Below, in pieces: positions 18,201 through 24,785 of a DNA stretch of 64,000 bases; the first letter of the stretch is position 1, and every line of letters starts with the position of its first letter. Below the pieces are notes generated by a model. That model saw only the letters and a program-made list of their open reading frames with translations, did no database searches and was not told the DNA's origin. Made by a program: the position numbers and the translations under genes. This stretch comes from Armatimonadota bacterium (lineage in GTDB: Bacteria; Armatimonadota; Fimbriimonadia; Fimbriimonadales; Fimbriimonadaceae). Location of the stretch: assembly GCA_029781035.1 (NCBI GenBank), contig JAKOXK010000070.1, positions 1-64,000 of the forward strand. The letters run 5' to 3'.

Positions 18201-18351
18201 CAATGAGCAGGGTTCCCGCACGGTCATGCAGGAGTTCCGCGAGGAGCAGGGCACCAAGCAGATCTTGGTACTCGTACCCTCGGCGAGCATGGCCTAAGGA
18301 TCGAGAGCCTGTTCCCGCTGCTGGCACGGTCTGATCATTGGCTCCGCTCAT
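12244..18351 (-). CDS. Avs-like STAND NTPase with N-terminal Cap4/DUF4297-type nuclease domain
   Basis: A 2035-aa protein. Residues 20-100 resemble the Cap4/DUF4297 dsDNA endonuclease: RRGYEYQD, an Asp pair at 61-62 and TKVQVKHS (Gln75, Lys77) give a PD-(D/E)XK-type active site. A P-loop NTPase follows, with Walker A GPPGSGKT at 305-312 and Walker B VVLLIDGLDH at 398-407. Residues from about 600 to 1650 are helical, TPR-like (for example AEALAIAGRPDEALEHW), and a further ~380-residue C-terminal region differs in composition. Nuclease, STAND core and long repeat sensor is the layout of Avs anti-phage proteins, which bind a phage protein and then cut DNA. The trigger is unknown. It neighbours a restriction-modification operon and is coupled to a small downstream gene. 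Confidence 0.75.
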   Translation of the reverse strand: MSGANDQTVPAAGTGSRSLGHARRGYEYQDLLGALLLAELLHDRAGTLLIDRKAIAGDRFDDFTRHRSGQKTKVQVKHSSADARSLKQEDFTTDSTGLRIDALVRTHLGCGTECDEYRLWTNWTVPDLSSVAWLIPIDPGRPLLSSAVGRTYRLNVDHLWPAGGVPAWNILAAERMARQDFADFCAKFVIELECPEFSEDLRAPGKLEGTLLVFLGDRLGIGHYPNADQSPHDIGERLVSFARTRRDSPGETRLRDVENWLQLRTDFGTVPQDPSVDPERLVKRADQLEGIADTVLSAGVTIVEGPPGSGKTWLLEETAKHLREARHLVARHYCFLEPGDELVSRRISTDVLWGNLVYELIQGAPSLRDDVHRTYAAGRWELERLLPGAVERSPTGHVVLLIDGLDHIDRVRQTSGAVTVEESRIIDELATLNIPEGVHIVFGTQPGAHLAPLGRLKPSLTSVPPWAAEDIVVLAERAGLRAALENAGLKADETLAVLSDRAAGNPLYATYLTRSLDAQLQAGRAVDPVSFLDGAPSIDGNVSAYYRHLLPSVEGPQQYVARVLSSADFALSKADLRSILPDFAYDLDNALEALAPVLSQDGGTGGIRVYHESFRRFILEGLAQQGVDMAAVLEPLRRWLDSLGFLEDPRAFRFLLPTLRRSHRFDDLLSRIDPTLVSRSVAEGHSEESIERNLYTALAVAAQVQDWAGLLASCHLLASLRTCFGEKLVPRQYGRVLALVKGADALASALVFEGRPTMSREVGLELCSVCDDAGGAPPWRLYLPLPASREKEVGHERSTELILAEFHGRARVKGIAWAVRRLAKRLNGDPDFPRGFLRKLVDLLAKLGGKGALGELRTSLTTSSDVESLVDIALAREWLRLGDSEAAQAVAQAACEQPVSAGMAVELIALGARPSADWLDAFPLDEFDPTTAPGRYNQDNEVGEWINRVQLHAHLNPSDLDALRTRMAGEGWYRLWLQFVIDTALIEAGSLDSIAEAFEQLASDTRPFVGEPRACDLYQHRSLAASSVRRALELISTDDDWSRSLTALRAVIKGTTTGLERSRTGPLTTDVLTEILLALSASQQRPEVFEFIRTEYEASTTQSHLFDTHAEHELHYAEALAIAGRPDEALEHWDRASVFLCSYGFRKDMLLFDLVHGLPALGESDPDYARSCTERVQPLVNTVVAHTDGKETRHLPGTWFETLLAVDPCGALCLLGDSLVQWGGRHGWIMEEALADAVAHLSNQGDPLVRRDLLLSIPYGGGKESRAAMLDTLQEVVTEQDEADVHVRLFAAKFEGDPVDDDPKWQGLIEPICRNHGIPLPVSSLPPKPSKSDGGDNDSASRSRDDELGSISMFATDASPLDILAWIRRLDGRLLEKGENADLFVQMFVPRLASLDADDLFADALSLVRALAHEVGIFRSGEILATLAQEFDRLGRTRLAAVTFVLAYTRARGNWGWGCFGDKDQLHLLAEGLRADRQLAIDMLAAESAELGRSYPYGLGQHLVEALVAIGLRDDAKSAWEALFGVLQHRLEEPDGAPSRGVLTRYQPGAVFTNVLDEALGYALLARTAHPELTRKTEALAGICELLARNPQSLVPGMSRLIRRDSTDANLALLLQAVYEHEPAPYDLSAGLADPLGLLVGTDHFSLDYLARALLQRRGLHAAPFPAMIKVKPRDEGLGAQRVRAIRWLDHQGRLERIERVVPNFGDVVAADFDATWHESGLQRRSQERHEVARSGVRRLPEPPMLHWETELFETVINRQGMYLPGDFKAAGQWSPDSAGPLFDLLKPDTESAVHLRRCRGLRPDYPMPSEIEDGLDECKREADNAPRGGWVRIAKAETQVLFGDEMLPHAMGEVTVYSGIVSVKGDAIPSGALPYASSPLKVWKHQPRFDGVVQLIHGPLIVMEQRADILGERTIFGLDPEHVSRLGLTLHGQRPYCFVDANGEVAVELRVWHVRPCGDRFDEESPTLYGCDLIARPDVFDRLHAMTRFPIRVMTVRDTIEAPPIPSKKSSGKAAVKMVEEHVELPQDSEVDQT

Positions 18352-18410
18352 CTCTTCTGCGTACAGAGTACAAAGGCAATTGGCATCTATGTGGCTGTGG
18401 TTCCGATCCC

Positions 18411-18450
18411 ATTGTAGACGAAAGTCTACCTTATCTGAACGCCGTCGACC
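18411..18450 (-). promoter_or_regulatory. Candidate promoter of the STAND gene with overlapping palindrome
   Basis: On the minus strand TACAAT (18416-18411) is preceded by a 17-base spacer and TTCAGA, a fair -35. The spacer and -10 overlap a perfect inverted repeat, GTAGAC (18414-18419) and GTCTAC (18424-18429) around GAAA. This leaves a ~50-base leader before the ATG at 18351. The palindrome could be an operator; it also follows the restriction gene end, so a role in termination is possible. Confidence 0.4.
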
Positions 18451-18501
18451 TTGTTCTGCAATTCGTGGCGGGCGGGCCCTCTCGGCTTGCCCTGCGAAGG
18501 C

Positions 18502-19161
18502 CTAGACCTCTTCCTCGGTCTCTCCGTCAGTCTCGCTTTCTGTCGTCGCGTGGCCGGGACCACCCAGCAAGAATGCCTCGATTCGCGACTCAAGCTCGCC
18601 CAGGGTACGGCTGCTTGGAGCAAGGCCGGTCGCTAGCGAGCGGCCTGGATGCAGCGTGTCCCAATCCGAGGCGCGCTGACCGATCCTGCCCTTTCCGGGC
18701 ACCTTGATGCCGAAACCATCCAAAGCGAGATTCCAAGCGGGCCGAAACCACTCGATCACGGCATTCTCCCCGAGGGGAATCCACACGTCATCGACCACCA
18801 GCGAGCGATACCAGAAGTCGTCGAGATTCAGATTTGTTGCCTCTGCTATGGAGACAGCGTGAATGCGCAAGCGGCTCCGGAGCGCGTCGCCGATTCCGGC
18901 GTCTTTGCCTAATCCACCCTTCCGACCACCCTTGGGAATGGCCTTGCCGACATAAATCGGCTGGCGAAACTTGCCCTCGATGTTCAGTTGACTGATCCCG
19001 TGATACAGGGGAAAGCTGCCCGTGTAGTAGATGGCGTAGACTCCGGCCCCAACGAGCCCATCAGTGTCTGCCAGAGATCTCGGAGCTTGTTCAAAGAGTG
19101 CGTCGACGATGCTTTGGGCCAGATTTCGCTTCTCAAGTGGATTGTACGGAGTCGAGCTCAC
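18502..19161 (-). CDS. GIY-YIG type II restriction endonuclease, Eco29kI-like
   Basis: A 219-aa protein of the Eco29kI family. GVYAIYY at 40-46 and PIYVGKA at 68-74 are the GIY and YIG strands. RLRIH places Arg97 and His101 as the expected catalytic pair, and VIEWFRPAWN supplies Glu137 and Asn144. The spacing matches the published Eco29kI active-site set. The acidic C-terminal tail (DGETEEEV) is low complexity. It overlaps the upstream methyltransferase by four bases, so the pair forms a restriction-modification operon. Eco29kI cuts CCGCGG; specificity here is not known. Confidence 0.85.
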   Translation of the reverse strand: MSSTPYNPLEKRNLAQSIVDALFEQAPRSLADTDGLVGAGVYAIYYTGSFPLYHGISQLNIEGKFRQPIYVGKAIPKGGRKGGLGKDAGIGDALRSRLRIHAVSIAEATNLNLDDFWYRSLVVDDVWIPLGENAVIEWFRPAWNLALDGFGIKVPGKGRIGQRASDWDTLHPGRSLATGLAPSSRTLGELESRIEAFLLGGPGHATTESETDGETEEEV

Positions 19162-20528
19162 GGACGGCGCCTCAGGATGACGGCCGATTCGTAGAGGCGA
19201 GCATTTGATTGCTCCCCTCGCCGAACGGTCGATTTGGTGATGCTTGCCCCGACGCGTTTTGTTCGAAGCTCTTCAATCCCTGTTAGCTCAAGGCCATGTC
19301 GCGTGGCAATCCGTCCGAGGACTTGCTCCACTTTGATCTCGTGGCCCTGGATGATGGAGTTCCCTACGACGATAACGCCCGTGCCACCATCCACCAGGCT
19401 CCTGGAGAGCGACGCCAGGAATCGGTCTGAGTCATTGAAGTACGAGGCGGCATAGTTGGCCCAACCACCGCCACCGTAGACGCCCATGTCCGTGCGCGTC
19501 TCACGAATCTCATCCAAGACGACCTGCAGTTCTGTGTCTTCGAAGCCCAGGTATATCGGCGCTTGGCCCCGGACAGTTTGCCAATACTTGCCCACATTGA
19601 GTTCTTCGAGCTGCCGGAAGTCGCTCCGCTCCGTCAGCAATCCGAGCCAATACAGGTGCGGGCGGGTGCTCCTGATGTAGTGATAGTTATTGAGGTACGG
19701 CGGTGAGGTGACCGCCAGATCCACGGATCGTGGCTTGAGCACCTTGGCGGACTCCATGAAGTCCATACAGTGGATCAGAGCCTTGGGATTGGGCTTGCGA
19801 ACGGCCACGCCTTGAAGGGCTTCAGTATCGGCGCGCATGATTCGGAGCTTTGCGAGGACGGCTCCATGTACATCTGCCTCCTCGATCAGGGGCTTTCCCG
19901 CACCGGGACGGGTGGAAAGGCTCGGCTCGTAGGTGTAGTTCGAAAAGCTGACCATCACCGACCCGAACGCGACCTTGAAAAGATCGGCGACGGGCGATGC
20001 ATCGAGCGTTCGAAGGAACGCGAAAAACCCGAACACCTGATCCTCCACCTGGGGGCTGAAAAACGGAATCCGCGACTCAAACCCGTCCGGCTTGCTTCCC
20101 TCAGCCGTCCGGCTGCCGTTTCGGCTAGCGTACTCGTACCTCGCGATCGTATCGTCAAAGTCGGCGAGGTCGAGGGCGACGGCGGCGGCTTTGGCTTGGC
20201 AGGCGAGCGCGGCGTACGGGTTGATCTCGAAACCGACGGCATTGTGGCCCGCTTTCAGAGCCGAGACAATGGTCGTGCCGACACCGGCGAACGGATCCAG
20301 CACCGTGTACCGCTTCCGACGGGGGCTTGCGATGAAGGCCTTGAAGCAGTCCTCGACAAAGGACGCCGAGAACCCCGCGATCCACGGCACCCAGCGGTGC
20401 ACAGGGATCTGTTTGTTTTCCATGAAGGCGGGGTCACGGAAGACCGGACTCCCGGGTTCCTCGTAGTCGAGCCGCAGTTGCTCCCGGACTTTCTCGGGTG
20501 CTATCGGTGGGCTGGTCTCGACGTACAT
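19158..20528 (-). CDS. SPPY-type DNA amino-methyltransferase (type II modification enzyme)
   Basis: A 456-aa class I methyltransferase. SAM-binding motif I is VLDPFAGVGTT at 77-87, followed by GFEINPYA. Catalytic motif IV is TSPPYLNNYHY at 274-284, the S/D-P-P-Y signature of N4-cytosine or N6-adenine methyltransferases. Motif I precedes IV with a ~190-residue insertion between them, which may hold target recognition. It is first in a two-gene operon with the GIY-YIG endonuclease (4-bp overlap), so it is presumed to protect the same site. An exocyclic-amine enzyme contrasts with the C5 methyltransferase reported for the Eco29kI system. Confidence 0.85.
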   Translation of the reverse strand: MYVETSPPIAPEKVREQLRLDYEEPGSPVFRDPAFMENKQIPVHRWVPWIAGFSASFVEDCFKAFIASPRRKRYTVLDPFAGVGTTIVSALKAGHNAVGFEINPYAALACQAKAAAVALDLADFDDTIARYEYASRNGSRTAEGSKPDGFESRIPFFSPQVEDQVFGFFAFLRTLDASPVADLFKVAFGSVMVSFSNYTYEPSLSTRPGAGKPLIEEADVHGAVLAKLRIMRADTEALQGVAVRKPNPKALIHCMDFMESAKVLKPRSVDLAVTSPPYLNNYHYIRSTRPHLYWLGLLTERSDFRQLEELNVGKYWQTVRGQAPIYLGFEDTELQVVLDEIRETRTDMGVYGGGGWANYAASYFNDSDRFLASLSRSLVDGGTGVIVVGNSIIQGHEIKVEQVLGRIATRHGLELTGIEELRTKRVGASITKSTVRRGEQSNARLYESAVILRRRP

Positions 20529-20857
20529 TAGGAACCTTCATTATGGACGGATGTTGAGCCGGGAAGGTGGCGGCGCTCAAGTCCGGATCGACCATCGACC
20601 TACCTCCGGCTAGCATCAGTTGGGCCCACGCCGACCACGTCTCGGGCTCTAGCTCAATTCGCAGCCCCCGATCTTCTGAAACTCAGGGGCCATCCTTCGG
20701 CTATGCCCAAGTTTCTACCGAATCCCGACTCAACCAGGGCACAGCAAAGCGAGATTCGAGGTGAACTGCCCCAGCGTTCCCCACCGGTCAGCCTGAGCCT
20801 CCAACGCCTTCGAAAGACAGCTGGAGGCACGGCAAGGATTGAATGGAGGGGAGAGGG
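20529..20857. other. Intergenic region upstream of the methyltransferase
   Basis: A 329-bp stretch with no convincing gene. It holds the promoter side of the restriction-modification operon and a degenerate copy of the dispersed repeat at 20706-20742. No terminator with a U-tract was found for the minus-strand peptidase gene that ends at 20858. Confidence 0.5.
20706..20742. repeat. Degenerate copy C of a dispersed intergenic repeat
   Basis: GTTTCTACC, then AATCCCGACT, AA and CAGG, aligns with the core of the repeats at 23681-23797 and 26891-27006 over about 30 bases with one gap. Only the core is conserved here; the tandem GTAGCCCA words of the other copies are missing. Confidence 0.45.
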
Positions 20858-21517
20858 TCACGGCTGAGGATCAAGTATGCCAACGGCGTGCCGGGGAGTG
20901 CCTTCTTGCCGCGTGATTGGCGCATCAAGAACTCGTCGGAGAAGTGGCCGCCTTGCGAAGGCCTTTGCCCAACGGTGCGTGAACTTCTCAAAGTGGCGGT
21001 GGTCGAATTCGACCCCTACAAACCCTGCTGCCCTCATCGAGGTGCGCAGCACCGCCGCATCGTGCGCTGACCAAAAGGCTTCCGCGACGGTGTCCGCCGC
21101 GCTCGGAGGCCATCTGTATTGTGCGGGCTCGTAACTCAGCGAGACGTCAACAGCACGAACGAGCCCGTTTACAGCGACCACGGCATCGACGCACCCGCCT
21201 GTGCAGTGCGCGGGAACCTGGGCATCACCTGCCTCAAGCAGGCTTGAGGCTTGAGGCCCAATGTTGGGCGGGGTACCCATCGAGCCATAGAAGTACTCCT
21301 CGACAGCCCGTTGACACTCCGGCGTGCGGTATGCCGCGACGATGACGAGGGCCAATTCCCGGCCCGGCCGACTCTGCGCCGCAATGTACTCGGACGCACG
21401 AGCCAGGCTCGGCAGGATCCACCGATGAACGTACGCCTCATGGGAGGCGCTCAGACCCAGGCGGTAGTCCGCCAATTGTACGGCGATGTGTTGCAGTTTA
21501 GTAAGTTCAAGTTTCAT
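20858..21517 (-). CDS. VanX-like M15 metallopeptidase (D-Ala-D-Ala dipeptidase family)
   Basis: A 219-aa protein following the M15D plan. YRTPECQRA near residue 62 matches the conserved YR motif. AHCTGGCVDAVV at 103-114 has the H-x6-D zinc pair (compare SxHxxGxAxD). SAHDAAVLRTSMRAAGF is the 'NR..L...M...GF' helix, and EFDH replaces the usual EWWH, keeping the catalytic Glu and the third zinc ligand His but losing both Trp. The family cleaves D-Ala-D-Ala or related peptides. No signal peptide is seen, so it would be cytoplasmic like VanX. Substrate is uncertain. Confidence 0.6.
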   Translation of the reverse strand: MKLELTKLQHIAVQLADYRLGLSASHEAYVHRWILPSLARASEYIAAQSRPGRELALVIVAAYRTPECQRAVEEYFYGSMGTPPNIGPQASSLLEAGDAQVPAHCTGGCVDAVVAVNGLVRAVDVSLSYEPAQYRWPPSAADTVAEAFWSAHDAAVLRTSMRAAGFVGVEFDHRHFEKFTHRWAKAFARRPLLRRVLDAPITRQEGTPRHAVGILDPQP

Positions 21518-21542
21518 TTATGGCCTCTCGCCACGTGACCTC

Positions 21543-21570
21543 TTGACCCTTGCCCTCGTCCTGGTACAAT
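21543..21570 (+). promoter_or_regulatory. Strong sigma-70-type promoter
   Basis: TTGACC at 21543-21548, a 16-base spacer and TACAAT at 21565-21570. Transcription should start near 21577. No open reading frame follows before the terminator at 21646-21672, so the product is a short RNA. Confidence 0.6.
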
Positions 21571-21576
21571 TGACGC

Positions 21577-21672
21577 AAGCCCAGGTTCGCCTGGCCTAGA
21601 TTGACCCCTCCGGTCTCAACTTCGAAGGGACAATCGCTGAATCCGGCGGGCCCATAGGGCCCGCTCTTTTTT
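21577..21672 (+). ncRNA. Candidate structured small RNA (~95 nt)
   Basis: A promoter and an intrinsic terminator bound a ~95-nt transcript with no coding frame. Visible stems are CCAGG-TTCG-CCTGG (21581-21594); GATTG/CAATC (21599-21603 and 21630-21634), which encloses CCC/GGG; and the terminator GCGGGCCC/GGGCCCGC. The arrangement of two stems plus a terminator suits a regulatory RNA or an antitoxin RNA. It does not match tRNA, 6S, tmRNA or RNase P as far as can be seen. A cis role for the downstream gene at 21840 is less likely because the terminator intervenes. Confidence 0.55.
21646..21672 (+). terminator. Rho-independent terminator
   Basis: Perfect 8-bp stem GCGGGCCC (21646-21653) and GGGCCCGC (21657-21664), loop ATA, followed by TCTTTTTT. 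One of the clearest terminators in the window; no coding sequence feeds it from the plus strand. Confidence 0.9.
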
Positions 21673-21839
21673 CAGGTGCCCGGCGCTGGCGACCACCGAG
21701 AACATTGACAGTCTAGACCAAGTGTTCTTGAAATGTCGCTTTTATGACGACAGTTTTTGCACTTTGACTCTATTTTTCTTCCGAAACGGGGGGCGACACG
21801 GCAGATTTCCGTCGCTAGTGGCTATAATGGGGATTCCCC

Positions 21840-22772
21840 GTGACGCTCGATCAGACTCTCAGCCTGCGTGACCTCCTCTTCCTTTTTCGCGCCAGCGACG
21901 GTCGATGCCTCTACCAGACTGTCAAGGAGCTCGGTATCGAGATCTCCCGTCCTTCTGAGTCAGAGTATTGGGGCCGCCAGGAGACGGCGATCACAGCCGT
22001 CCAACAAATGTTGGCTGCTCGGCGGCCATTGTCTCAGAATCTTTTCGACCTGCTCCTGGTGGCGATCCGTCGGCGTACAGAACGTCTGCCGGAACAGGAG
22101 CAGGTACTCATCCGGGCGAGACAGCTGATGGATGGCCACCGCATGGAAAGAGTGGAGTCGAAGCCAGTAAAGCTCCTGAGGCAGGCCGCGTCTGAAGCAA
22201 GAACGATAACCTGGTTCACGGGCGCAGTGGATCCCTTGGTGAACCCAGATCGCGATCCTGTTGCTCAAGCCCTTCTGGATCGCATCCTAAGCGGGCTTCG
22301 GGTGCGATCCGGCCCCGATGAAAGAACGGGCAAGGCACTCGGGCATCAGGCGATCTGTATGGCCGTTCCCAGCCGAGCCACAGGCGAGGTCTGGTGGCAG
22401 TCGGCTATCAGCCGAACACTAGAACATTGCGACTCCGTGCGGAAGGGCCAGCTAACTGCCCGTCAACTGCATGATCGTGTACTTCGTGTGACATCTCAAG
22501 GTGTGCTCCGCATTGTCCCTGTTGGGCCCATTGCTCATGCCAACGTCTTACTCTTGAACCATCACGATCCAACATCCGCAAGCGCTTTCAACTATTATAC
22601 AAACGAGCTCTCCGGGCCCGTGTTGCCTATCCTTCTCAGAATGCCTCAGTATGCCGCTATCCAATGGAGCCACATCTGGAGGGACATAGAGAGGAATCAG
22701 GATCTTGATGTAGTTGATTTGCTTGCCACAGCGGCGACCGTACTTCGAGTATGGGACCCCAGCCTTGCGTAA
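21840..22772 (+). CDS. Hypothetical protein, possibly leaderless
   Basis: A 310-aa soluble protein from GTG 21840. The N-terminal ~110 residues are helical (LRDLLFLFRASDGRCLYQTVKEL); the C-terminal part is mixed, with ITWFTGAVDPLVNPDRDP and VLRIVPVGPIAHANVLLLN. No family is recognised. TATAAT at 21823-21828 lies only 11 bases before the GTG and no Shine-Dalgarno is present, so the mRNA may start at or near the start codon. It converges with a membrane-protein gene whose stop is 2 bp away. Confidence 0.55.
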   Translation: MTLDQTLSLRDLLFLFRASDGRCLYQTVKELGIEISRPSESEYWGRQETAITAVQQMLAARRPLSQNLFDLLLVAIRRRTERLPEQEQVLIRARQLMDGHRMERVESKPVKLLRQAASEARTITWFTGAVDPLVNPDRDPVAQALLDRILSGLRVRSGPDERTGKALGHQAICMAVPSRATGEVWWQSAISRTLEHCDSVRKGQLTARQLHDRVLRVTSQGVLRIVPVGPIAHANVLLLNHHDPTSASAFNYYTNELSGPVLPILLRMPQYAAIQWSHIWRDIERNQDLDVVDLLATAATVLRVWDPSLA

Positions 22773-22774
22773 AC

Positions 22775-23617
22775 TCAGGTCATGTTGATGTGGACGTTGG
22801 CGTCCTCAAGTTCACGATCCTTTATCTGGTTCCTGAGCTCTTCGATTCGCACCGTCGTGTCGTTTTGACGATGCTGGACGAAGAGTCTCCGATCATCTCG
22901 TTCGTTGTAAAAGGCGTCATAGAGGGCTAATATGAGGGCTCCCACAAACATCGGAAGCATTGCCTCTGAGATCAGCGAACCTTGCGATACAATGTGGTGA
23001 CGCAGTAGGAAGCCGCTGAATACTAGCCCCACGATGGCCGTGCCCCGTCGATTCAGCTGGCCCACGACCGTCGCGAAGAGGAGGATGAGAGCCAGTACTG
23101 AGCTCAGCGACAACGCGACCGCTGAGTCCGGATACTGGGTCGCGATTTGGGTCTTCGTCCCGCCTAAGACCAAGCAACAACCGATGAGCCACCACTCACC
23201 GAACTTATGCGCTGCCTTCATTCGCTCCAAACCTAGGACAGCAGTCAAAGCTGCAAGTCCGAGGAATACCCCTATGAGCGGCCCGGCTTCGTCCGCGAAC
23301 TCCTTTATCGACCGCAGTCGGAACATGACGAAGATCAACCATCCGATGAAGACCATCGCGCCGATTCCGATCGCTGCGCCCAGCTTCGAGATGTCCTTCT
23401 CGTGCTTGCTACTTATGTATTGGAGCTCGAGGGCCTTGCTGTATTCTGAGTCCGAGGTGATGGTCCGGGGATCGCTGGGGTCAGTGAACCGAAGTGACCT
23501 GAAGTACGATTGAAAGGGCGAGAGACGGTGCAGTCGGTCACTGAAAGCCTTCAGAAGACGTTGACGTGCGGCCAGCTCTTCTATCTCTTGCTCGTCCGCA
23601 GTCAGCAAGTCCTTCAT
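22775..23617 (-). CDS. Polytopic membrane protein with flanking coiled-coil segments
   Basis: About 280 aa from ATG 23617. Upstream codons to 23851 are open, but they translate the dispersed repeat and are rejected. A charged helical N-terminus (LTADEQEIEELAARQRLLKAF) precedes about six transmembrane segments between residues 80 and 240. The C-terminus is a charged coiled coil (TTVRIEELRNQIKDRELED). No family is recognised. The plan resembles the membrane component of the operon at 27670-28899. Confidence 0.55.
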   Translation of the reverse strand: MKDLLTADEQEIEELAARQRLLKAFSDRLHRLSPFQSYFRSLRFTDPSDPRTITSDSEYSKALELQYISSKHEKDISKLGAAIGIGAMVFIGWLIFVMFRLRSIKEFADEAGPLIGVFLGLAALTAVLGLERMKAAHKFGEWWLIGCCLVLGGTKTQIATQYPDSAVALSLSSVLALILLFATVVGQLNRRGTAIVGLVFSGFLLRHHIVSQGSLISEAMLPMFVGALILALYDAFYNERDDRRLFVQHRQNDTTVRIEELRNQIKDRELEDANVHINMT

Positions 23618-23930
23618 CACGCTAGGAGTGTACCGGCCCAGTGAATCCGCGCCCGAGGAAAAGAATCTTCCGGGGCCGACTTGTAGCCCACTTTGTAGCC
23701 CAGGATCCCTGGCTGACTCGGGCGCGACACCCGGCAAAGTCCGGGTTTCTACCCAAATCCTGACTAAATCAGGTAGACGCTGCCTTTCCTGGGCGCACCC
23801 GAAGGTTTCAGATTCATTTGAACCTAGAGCCCACACCATTTTGTAGACCAATTCCTCAGGTTCGCTGTAGCCCAGACTGAGGCACCATTCGAGCCGAGCC
23901 TGAGGACAACGGGTATACCGATTCCAGGAC
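23618..23930. other. Intergenic region carrying repeat copy A
   Basis: A 313-bp stretch between divergent genes. It contains the best-preserved copy of the dispersed repeat and two further GTAGCCCA-like words near 23841 and 23867. It must also hold both divergent promoters, none of which is obvious. Confidence 0.5.
23681..23797. repeat. Dispersed intergenic repeat, copy A
   Basis: About 117 bp matching copy B (26891-27006) at roughly 70% by eye: two GTAGCCCA words, then AAGTCCGGGTTTCTACC, ATCAGGTAGACG and CCTTTCCTGGGC. Internal inverted repeats TCTACC/GGTAGA and CCTGA/TCAGG suggest a structured DNA or RNA element. Its minus strand is an open frame containing QERQRLPD, VETRT and DPGLQSGL. Confidence 0.65.
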
Positions 23931-24785
23931 GTGGGAAAGCAAAGTCAATCGAAGAAACAAAGGCAGGCGGATCAGAGAGCGCAACAGTCACTTAGCCGCA
24001 TTCAACTACCGTTTCCCGAGGACTTGGCCGACGAGTCGGGTGGAGGGACGCTCGTCGACATGTACCTGCGCGCCGCGGCCGCGTTCATTGAACCGACGGG
24101 GGACAAGCCCACGGAAGGAAGTCTCCGTGAGGGAATGCGGAGACTGCTTCAGCAACTAGACGAGTATCTGGAACTGCTCCCGACGTCCTTGAGGCTCGCA
24201 GAGGGAGTCAGGCGTCACTTGGCGTGTAAAAAGGGCTGCAATTGGTGCTGTACGATCCGCGTCTCCTGCACGGCTCCCACCATCCTACTTCTGGCAGACT
24301 ATCTCCGAAGAACCCTGGACGAGCCCGGCATGGCAGCCTTACTAGGGCGCCTACAGGCGCACGAGGCTCAGACGGTGACCCTCACGCCCCTCGAAGTCGT
24401 ACTGAAGGCACGGATGTGTCCACTCAATGTTGAGGGCCTCTGCATCGGCTATCCGGCGCGACCGATGACCTGCCGAACTTACCATTCGTACAGCGTGCAG
24501 GCGTGCATCGAGGACGCGACGGAGTACGGCAAGCAGCCGATGGTGCCCATGGACTCGGTGCGCATGATGATGAGAACGCCAGTCACCCGAGCCCTTGACG
24601 CCTGTCTTGATGCCTACGGCCTTGACAGTAGGGAGTTGGAGCTGGTTCCTGCCCTAAAGATCGCTCTGACCGAGCCGGACGCAGGTGCAAGGTACGCTGC
24701 AGGCGACGACGTCTTCGGCCCCGCCAACCGACCGGACGTACGGGAGGCTCAGGAGAAGGACATGGCAGACAGGGGACTGGCCTAG
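23931..24785 (+). CDS. YkgJ-family cysteine-cluster protein
   Basis: A 284-aa soluble protein from GTG 23931. CKKGCNWCC at 99-107 is the family's CxxxCxxCC metal-binding cluster, and CPLNVEGLCIGYPARPMTC supplies the downstream Cys residues. YkgJ proteins bind zinc or an Fe-S cluster; the biological role is poorly known. The N-terminus is a Lys/Gln-rich basic tail. It precedes the SEC-C nuclease-like gene in the same direction by about 170 bp. Confidence 0.75.
   Translation: MGKQSQSKKQRQADQRAQQSLSRIQLPFPEDLADESGGGTLVDMYLRAAAAFIEPTGDKPTEGSLREGMRRLLQQLDEYLELLPTSLRLAEGVRRHLACKKGCNWCCTIRVSCTAPTILLLADYLRRTLDEPGMAALLGRLQAHEAQTVTLTPLEVVLKARMCPLNVEGLCIGYPARPMTCRTYHSYSVQACIEDATEYGKQPMVPMDSVRMMMRTPVTRALDACLDAYGLDSRELELVPALKIALTEPDAGARYAAGDDVFGPANRPDVREAQEKDMADRGLA

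Noticed and set aside
23618-23851. N-terminal extension of the membrane protein encoded at 22775-23617
   Set aside because: The extra codons translate the dispersed repeat, and the corresponding stretch in copy B has a stop codon.
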